A stretch of DNA of 19,408 bases, taken from Actinomycetota bacterium. GTDB taxonomy: Bacteria > Actinomycetota > Thermoleophilia > Solirubrobacterales > Thermoleophilaceae. The position numbers and the translations under genes are program-made. The notes beneath the pieces were generated by a model. It was not told where the DNA came from, made no database searches, and saw nothing but the letters and a program-made list of their open reading frames with translations. Location of the stretch: NCBI GenBank assembly GCA_005885165.1, contig VAXR01000047.1:1-19408 (forward strand). The letters run 5' to 3'. Positions 15,558 to 19,408 of the stretch are shown piece by piece (position 1 is the first letter of the stretch; each line of letters begins with the position of its first letter).

Positions 15558-16373
15558 CTAGGGGACCGGCTCGCGGTCGCGCGGCGCGTCTCTCGAGCCG
15601 GGCTGAAAGCCGACGCGCGCCCGCTTCGCCGTCTCGGAGTAGCCCGGCCGGCGGTAGTCGCCGCGGCTGAGGTGGTGCTCGAGGTACAGCGTGAGCACGA
15701 TGAAGAGGTAGCGGCTGCCCATCTCGCGGATGCCGAGCTTCGACTTCCCGCTCGTGCGGTTGCGCCACGAGATCGGCACCACGGCGTAGCTGAATCCGCG
15801 AACGAAGGCCTTCAGCGGCAGCTCGACCGTCAGGTTGAAGTGGTGCGAGAGGAGCGGCTGCGCGTGCTGGATCACCTCGCGCCGGTAGGCCTTGAATGCG
15901 TTCGTCGTGTCGTTGTAGCCGTGCCGGAACAGGATCCGGATCACGGCGTTGGCCAGGCGGTTGAGGACGAGCTTGAGCTTCGGGTAGTCGTGCACCTCGC
16001 TGCCGCGCATGAAGCGCGATCCGAACGCGCAGTCGTAGCCCTCGTTCAGCAGGCGGTAGTAGGTGACGAGGTCCTCGGGGTTATCGGAGCCGTCGCCCAT
16101 CACGATCGCCACGGCGTCGCCCTCGAACCGCTCGAGCCCAGCCCGGACGGCGAAGCCGAAGCCGTTGCGGTAGTGGGAGCGCAAGCAGCGGATGCGCGGG
16201 TCGTCGTGCGCGATCTCCTCGGCGGCCGCCTTCGTGCCGTCGGTGCTCGAGTCGTCGATCACCAGCACCTCGTAGTCGATGCCCGCCCGACCCAGGGCGT
16301 CGGTCACACCGAGGACGGTCTGCTGGATCGAGTCCACCTCGTTGTGCGCAGGGATCACTACAGAGAGCTTCAA
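15558..16373 (-). CDS. family 2 glycosyltransferase (DPM1/polyprenyl-phosphate glycosyltransferase-like)
   Basis: 271 aa with a GT-A fold: SVVIPAHNEVDSIQQTV (4-20), EVLVIDDSSTDGT (35-47), AIVMGDGSDNPEDL (89-102, the metal/nucleotide-binding acidic motif), CAFGSRF (115-121) and NAFKAYRREV (158-167). Such enzymes transfer a sugar from a nucleotide donor to polyprenyl phosphate or a glycan. One moderately hydrophobic stretch (YLFIVLTLYL, 222-231) may touch the membrane; no multi-helix tail is present. The start is a TTG at 16373 that overlaps the TGA stop of the preceding epimerase (TTGA), with GGAG nine bases upstream; this gives exactly the family N-terminus. It sits between an epimerase and the dehydratase, so it may transfer the deoxysugar they make or a precursor. 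Confidence 0.9.
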   Translation of the reverse strand: MKLSVVIPAHNEVDSIQQTVLGVTDALGRAGIDYEVLVIDDSSTDGTKAAAEEIAHDDPRIRCLRSHYRNGFGFAVRAGLERFEGDAVAIVMGDGSDNPEDLVTYYRLLNEGYDCAFGSRFMRGSEVHDYPKLKLVLNRLANAVIRILFRHGYNDTTNAFKAYRREVIQHAQPLLSHHFNLTVELPLKAFVRGFSYAVVPISWRNRTSGKSKLGIREMGSRYLFIVLTLYLEHHLSRGDYRRPGYSETAKRARVGFQPGSRDAPRDREPVP

Positions 16374-17443
16374 ACCTTCACGCTCCAACGGTCGAAGTTC
16401 TGCTCGTGGATCTCGCGCAGGATCGCCTCGACGTCGTACTCGAGGCGCCATTCGGGGTAGTCGGCCTTGAACTCGTCGATGTCGCTGATCCACCAGCGGT
16501 GGTCGCCCACCCGGGCGTCGTCGGAGAGCTCCCAGCTGAGCTCGCGCCCGGCGATCCGCTCGCACATCTCGATCGCCTCCAGCATCGAGCAGTTGCTGGC
16601 CCTGCCGCCGCCCATGTTGTAGACGGCCGCGATCCTCGGGGCGCGGTGGAACTCGGCGATCGCGCCCACGAAGTCGGCGCTGTGGATGTTGTCGCGCACC
16701 TGGCGGCCGCCGTAGCCGAAGACGGTGTAAGGGTCGCCCGTCACGGTGCACTTCATGAGGTAGGCGAGGAAGCCGTGCAGCTGGGTGCCGGCGTGGTTCG
16801 GGCCAGTGAGGCAGCCGCCGCGGAAGCAGACCGTCGGGATGTCGAAGTAGCGGCCGTACTCCTGGACCATCAGGTCGGCCGCCGCCTTCGAGACGCCGAA
16901 CAGCGAGTGGGTCGAGCGGTCGATCGACATCGAGGTGTCGATCCCGTTCCACCAGCGGTGGTCCCGCGGTAGGTCGAGCCGCTTCTCGTGCTCCTCGAGC
17001 GGCAGGTGGTTCGGCGTGTCGCCGTAGACCTTGTTGGTCGAGCAGAACGCGAACGGCGTGTCCGGGCAGTGGCGCCGCACGGCCTCGAGCAGGTTGAGCG
17101 TCCCGTAGGCGTTCACGCCGAAGTCGGTCTCGGGGTCCGAAGCGGCCCAGTCGTGGGAGGGCTGGGCGGCGGTGTGGATCACGAGCTCGATCCGCCCGTG
17201 CTCCGCCTCGAATAGCCGCATCATCCCGTCCGTGTCGCGGATGTCCGCCTCGACCCACCGAAACTCGTCGGGGTAGCGCTCGGCGAGCTGCTCGCTCACC
17301 GGCCGCGTCGACGCCTCGTCGCCGAAGAAGCGGGCCCGCATGTCGTTCTCGATGCCGATCACGTCGTGGCCGGCCTCCACGAAGTGACGGACCGACTCCG
17401 AGCCGATCAGGCCGCCGGATCCTGTGATTACGACCGTGCCCAC
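16370..17443 (-). CDS. NAD-dependent epimerase, CDP-paratose 2-epimerase-like (copy B)
   Basis: 357 aa extended short-chain dehydrogenase. The NAD motif is TGSGGLIG (7-14), followed by ENDMRARFFGD (32-42), AAQPSHDWA (92-100), FCSTNKVYGDTPN (133-145), SMSIDRSTHSLFGVSKAAAD (171-190), FRGGCLTGPNHAG and GGRQVRDNIHS. This pattern belongs to enzymes annotated as CDP-paratose/tyvelose 2-epimerases, which invert C2 of a CDP-3,6-dideoxyhexose by transient oxidation. The catalytic Tyr of YxxxK is Phe here (F182, K186), a form I recall from this subgroup. GTG at 17443 is one base from the preceding stop and its TGA overlaps the next TTG, so three genes form one tight operon. Exact substrate is uncertain. 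Confidence 0.86.
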   Translation of the reverse strand: MGTVVITGSGGLIGSESVRHFVEAGHDVIGIENDMRARFFGDEASTRPVSEQLAERYPDEFRWVEADIRDTDGMMRLFEAEHGRIELVIHTAAQPSHDWAASDPETDFGVNAYGTLNLLEAVRRHCPDTPFAFCSTNKVYGDTPNHLPLEEHEKRLDLPRDHRWWNGIDTSMSIDRSTHSLFGVSKAAADLMVQEYGRYFDIPTVCFRGGCLTGPNHAGTQLHGFLAYLMKCTVTGDPYTVFGYGGRQVRDNIHSADFVGAIAEFHRAPRIAAVYNMGGGRASNCSMLEAIEMCERIAGRELSWELSDDARVGDHRWWISDIDEFKADYPEWRLEYDVEAILREIHEQNFDRWSVKV

Positions 17444-17444
17444 G

Positions 17445-18512
17445 CTACGCCAGCGCCGTCCGCAGCGCGCCCTCGTGCTCCCGGACCCATTCGAAGATGT
17501 CCTCCATGATCTGCCGCGAGCCGCGCGCCGGGCGCCAGTCGCTGCGGTCGAAGAGCCGCCCGCAGTCGGACACGTAGATGGGGATGTCCCCGGCTCGGTT
17601 CTCGGGCTCGGATCGGATCGGGACCGTCCTTCCGGTCAGCTCGGCGCAGATGTCCGTGGCTTCGCGCAACGAGAGGCTGCACCCCGGTCCACCGCCGACG
17701 TTGAGGGTAGCGCCGGACCACTCCGCCGGGCTCGCAAGCTGCTTCTCGATCAGGTCAACGAGGTCGTCGGGGTGGAGCATGTCGCGCACCTGCTTGCCCT
17801 GGCCGCCGTAGCCGATGTAGGCGAGCTCGCGCCCGAGCTGGTGGCTCACCATCCAGTGGGTGAAGACGCCCTGGTCGACCTTGCCCATCTGCCACGGGCC
17901 GGCGATCACCCCGCAACGGTCGATCACGGCGCGCAGGCCGAATGCCTCGACGTACTCGTGGATCAGGAGCTCCGCGCCGAGCTTGGTCGCGCCATAGAGC
18001 GTGCGGTGGCCCTCGAGCGGGAACTCCTCGGTGATGCCGCGCGACGAGGCGTCCGGATACGGCTGCTCGTCGATCAGCTCGAAGCGCGACTCGCCCTCCT
18101 CGTAGCGCAGCTCGTTGAGGGGACCGGTCGGATAGACGCGGCTCGTTGAGAGGAACACGAAGGCCGCGCCGTGGCGGCGGGCGAGGTCGAGGCAGTTGTA
18201 GGCGCCGAGGAGGTTCGTGTGCACGACGAACTCGGTGCCGCCGTCGACTCCCGCCATCACCGACGGCTCGGCGGAGCACTCGACGAGCGCGTCGATCACG
18301 CCGATCGCCTCGAGGTCGGACGGCGAGCGCACGTCGCCGTGCACGAACCGAACGCCGGCCTCACGAAGGCGCGGCAGGTTCAGCTCGCTGCCGCGGCGCT
18401 TGAGGTTGTCGAAGGCGATCACGTCGCGCTCGAGGTCGCGCCCCGCCAGCGCGACGCTGAGGTTGGCGCCCACGAAGCCCGCGCCGCCGGTCACGAGGAT
18501 TCGGCCGCTCAT
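17445..18512 (-). CDS. NAD-dependent epimerase, CDP-tyvelose/paratose 2-epimerase-like (copy A)
   Basis: 355 aa extended short-chain dehydrogenase. NAD motif TGGAGFVG (8-15), VIAFDNLKRRGSELNL (31-46), ECSAEPSVMAG (78-88), FLSTSRVYPTGPL (120-132), HRTLYGATKLGAE (169-181, catalytic Y173 and K177), YGGQGKQVRDMLHPDDL and NVGGG. The DNLxRxGSexNL and SAEPSVxAG pattern and the GKQVRD segment resemble Salmonella Tyv/RfbE, and unlike its neighbour it keeps the catalytic Tyr. It clearly is not a recent duplicate of copy B, as the two differ throughout. It may act on the same pathway with a different substrate or step. ATG at 18512; the gap to the upstream LhgO-like stop is 12 bases, and copy B follows after 1 base. 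Confidence 0.87.
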   Translation of the reverse strand: MSGRILVTGGAGFVGANLSVALAGRDLERDVIAFDNLKRRGSELNLPRLREAGVRFVHGDVRSPSDLEAIGVIDALVECSAEPSVMAGVDGGTEFVVHTNLLGAYNCLDLARRHGAAFVFLSTSRVYPTGPLNELRYEEGESRFELIDEQPYPDASSRGITEEFPLEGHRTLYGATKLGAELLIHEYVEAFGLRAVIDRCGVIAGPWQMGKVDQGVFTHWMVSHQLGRELAYIGYGGQGKQVRDMLHPDDLVDLIEKQLASPAEWSGATLNVGGGPGCSLSLREATDICAELTGRTVPIRSEPENRAGDIPIYVSDCGRLFDRSDWRPARGSRQIMEDIFEWVREHEGALRTALA

Positions 18513-18524
18513 GGGGCGCGCACG

Positions 18525-19408
18525 CTAGACGACGCGGCGGCTTTGCAGGTCAAATGCCTCCTCAGCGCGGTCGGCCACGAGCCGCGCGATGGCCAGGGCC
18601 GAGGTCGCCGCCGGCGATGGCGCGTTGCGCACATGGAGGGCGCGCTCGGTCTGTGAGAACGCGAAGTCGTCGAGGAGCTTCCCGTCGCGCGCGACCGCCT
18701 GGGCGCGGACCCCCGACGGGCCCTTGATCGTGTCCTCGGGCCGGAGCTCCGGCACGAAGCGGGCGGCGTCGGCGACCAGCGCTGCGGGGCGGGCGGCGTG
18801 CCCGATCTCGGTCAGCCCTGTGCGCCAGAAGCCTCGCACGAGCCGCCAGGTGCCCGGCCACGACAGCGTCGCGGCCAGGTCGCGCGGCCGGATGCGGGTC
18901 GCTCGGTAGGCGTCGCGCGCGGCGACCATCAGCGCCGTCGGGCCGATCAGCACCTCGCCGTGCGGGTCGCGGCTCAGGTGCGATCCGAGGAAGGGGAGCC
19001 GCGTGTCGGGAACCGGGTAGATCAGCGAGCGCACCAGGTCGCGCCGCTCGGGGCGGAGGCGGAGGTAGGCGCCGCGGAAGGGCACGATGCGGGGGTCGCG
19101 GTCGCCGCCCGAGGCCGCGGCCAGGCGGTCGGCCCATAGGCCGGCGCAGAAGACCGCGTGGCTCGCGCGTACCTCGCCGCAGGATGTCCGCAGGACGAGA
19201 CGTCGCCCGCCGGGCTCCACGGCGGTGACCGGGCAGCCGGTCGAGATCAGCGCGCCGGCTCTCGCCAGCTCCCTCGCCAGCGACCTCGCGACCTCGCCGA
19301 AGTCGACGATCCCGGTGGCGGGGGAGTGGAGCGCCGCGATTCCCGTGGCTTTGGGCTCGATCTCCCGTAGGTCTCCCGGATCCAGCCGGCGGAGCCCTGG
19401 GACGCCGT
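18525..19408 (-). CDS. lhgO: L-2-hydroxyglutarate oxidase-like FAD-dependent oxidoreductase (5' end outside window)
   Basis: About 294 codons, open to the right edge; the N-terminal FAD-binding motif is not in the window. Visible family stretches: LREIEPKATGIAALHSPATG near the edge, IVDFGEVARSLA, HAVFCAGLWADRLA, PFRGAYLRLRPERRDLVRSL, LIYPVPDTRLPFLGSHL, GPSGVRAQAVARDGKLLDDF and HVRNAPSPAATSALAI. These match LhgO/YgaF, membrane-associated flavoproteins that oxidise L-2-hydroxyglutarate to 2-oxoglutarate and pass electrons to quinones. The C-terminus is complete. It is the most upstream visible gene of the minus-strand sugar operon, 12 bases before epimerase copy A, an unusual partner for sugar genes. 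Other DAO-family substrates cannot be excluded without the N-terminus. Confidence 0.85.
   Translation of the reverse strand, partial: GVPGLRRLDPGDLREIEPKATGIAALHSPATGIVDFGEVARSLARELARAGALISTGCPVTAVEPGGRRLVLRTSCGEVRASHAVFCAGLWADRLAAASGGDRDPRIVPFRGAYLRLRPERRDLVRSLIYPVPDTRLPFLGSHLSRDPHGEVLIGPTALMVAARDAYRATRIRPRDLAATLSWPGTWRLVRGFWRTGLTEIGHAARPAALVADAARFVPELRPEDTIKGPSGVRAQAVARDGKLLDDFAFSQTERALHVRNAPSPAATSALAIARLVADRAEEAFDLQSRRVV

Noticed and set aside
16370..18512. Recent tandem duplication of the two epimerase genes
   Set aside because: The proteins share only the general short-chain dehydrogenase motifs and differ at the catalytic Tyr and along their length, so they are old paralogs or separate acquisitions.

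Overview
The window is very GC-rich and densely packed, with gene ends often overlapping and a longest non-coding stretch of about 256 bases. The composition, many GTG/TTG starts, a class III cyclase fused to an alpha/beta hydrolase, a MoaD-MoaE fusion and bacterial selenocysteine genes suggest an actinobacterial chromosome, perhaps Thermoleophilia/Solirubrobacterales. The lineage is inferred from gene style, not shown. I see no tRNA, rRNA, CRISPR array, insertion sequence or phage gene.

Left part (1-3376, minus strand): the 5' part of an exported Ntn-hydrolase acylase of the PvdQ/aculeacin acylase type runs off the left edge. A secreted family 3 glycoside hydrolase and a methylmalonyl-CoA mutase large subunit lie upstream of it on the same strand. 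The mutase lacks its own B12 domain but carries the Tyr and Arg expected for methylmalonyl-CoA.

Divergent from the mutase is a compact plus-strand block (3441-8413): a MoaD-MoaE fusion (MoaX type), selA, selB and an alpha/beta hydrolase-nucleotide cyclase. moaX and selA overlap by 38 bases, and selB starts 7 bases after selA. Molybdopterin synthesis and selenocysteine decoding together suggest that a selenocysteine/molybdenum enzyme such as formate dehydrogenase is encoded elsewhere. selC, selD and the selenoprotein are not in the window.

Middle (8410-9970): converging on the cyclase, and sharing a CTAG stop with it, is a minus-strand gene that joins sigma-70 regions 2 and 4 to an anti-sigma-type zinc finger, a weak hydrophobic segment and a Pro/Ala/Ser tail. 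Its 256-base upstream region, shared with a divergent sugar-transferase gene, holds three inverted-repeat structures, one of which covers the ribosome binding site of the sigma gene.

Right part (9971-19408): an exopolysaccharide/nucleotide-sugar region. On the plus strand are a polyprenyl-phosphate sugar-1-phosphate transferase (initiating enzyme) and a small methyltransferase. On the minus strand, in transcription order, are an LhgO-like oxidase (5' end outside), two tandem CDP-paratose/tyvelose 2-epimerase-like enzymes, a family 2 glycosyltransferase, a CDP-glucose 4,6-dehydratase, a 14-helix MFS transporter and a soluble histidine kinase. The sugar genes point to a CDP-linked deoxysugar in a surface glycan, but the cytidylyltransferase, C3-dehydrase and reductase steps are missing here and may lie beyond the right edge.
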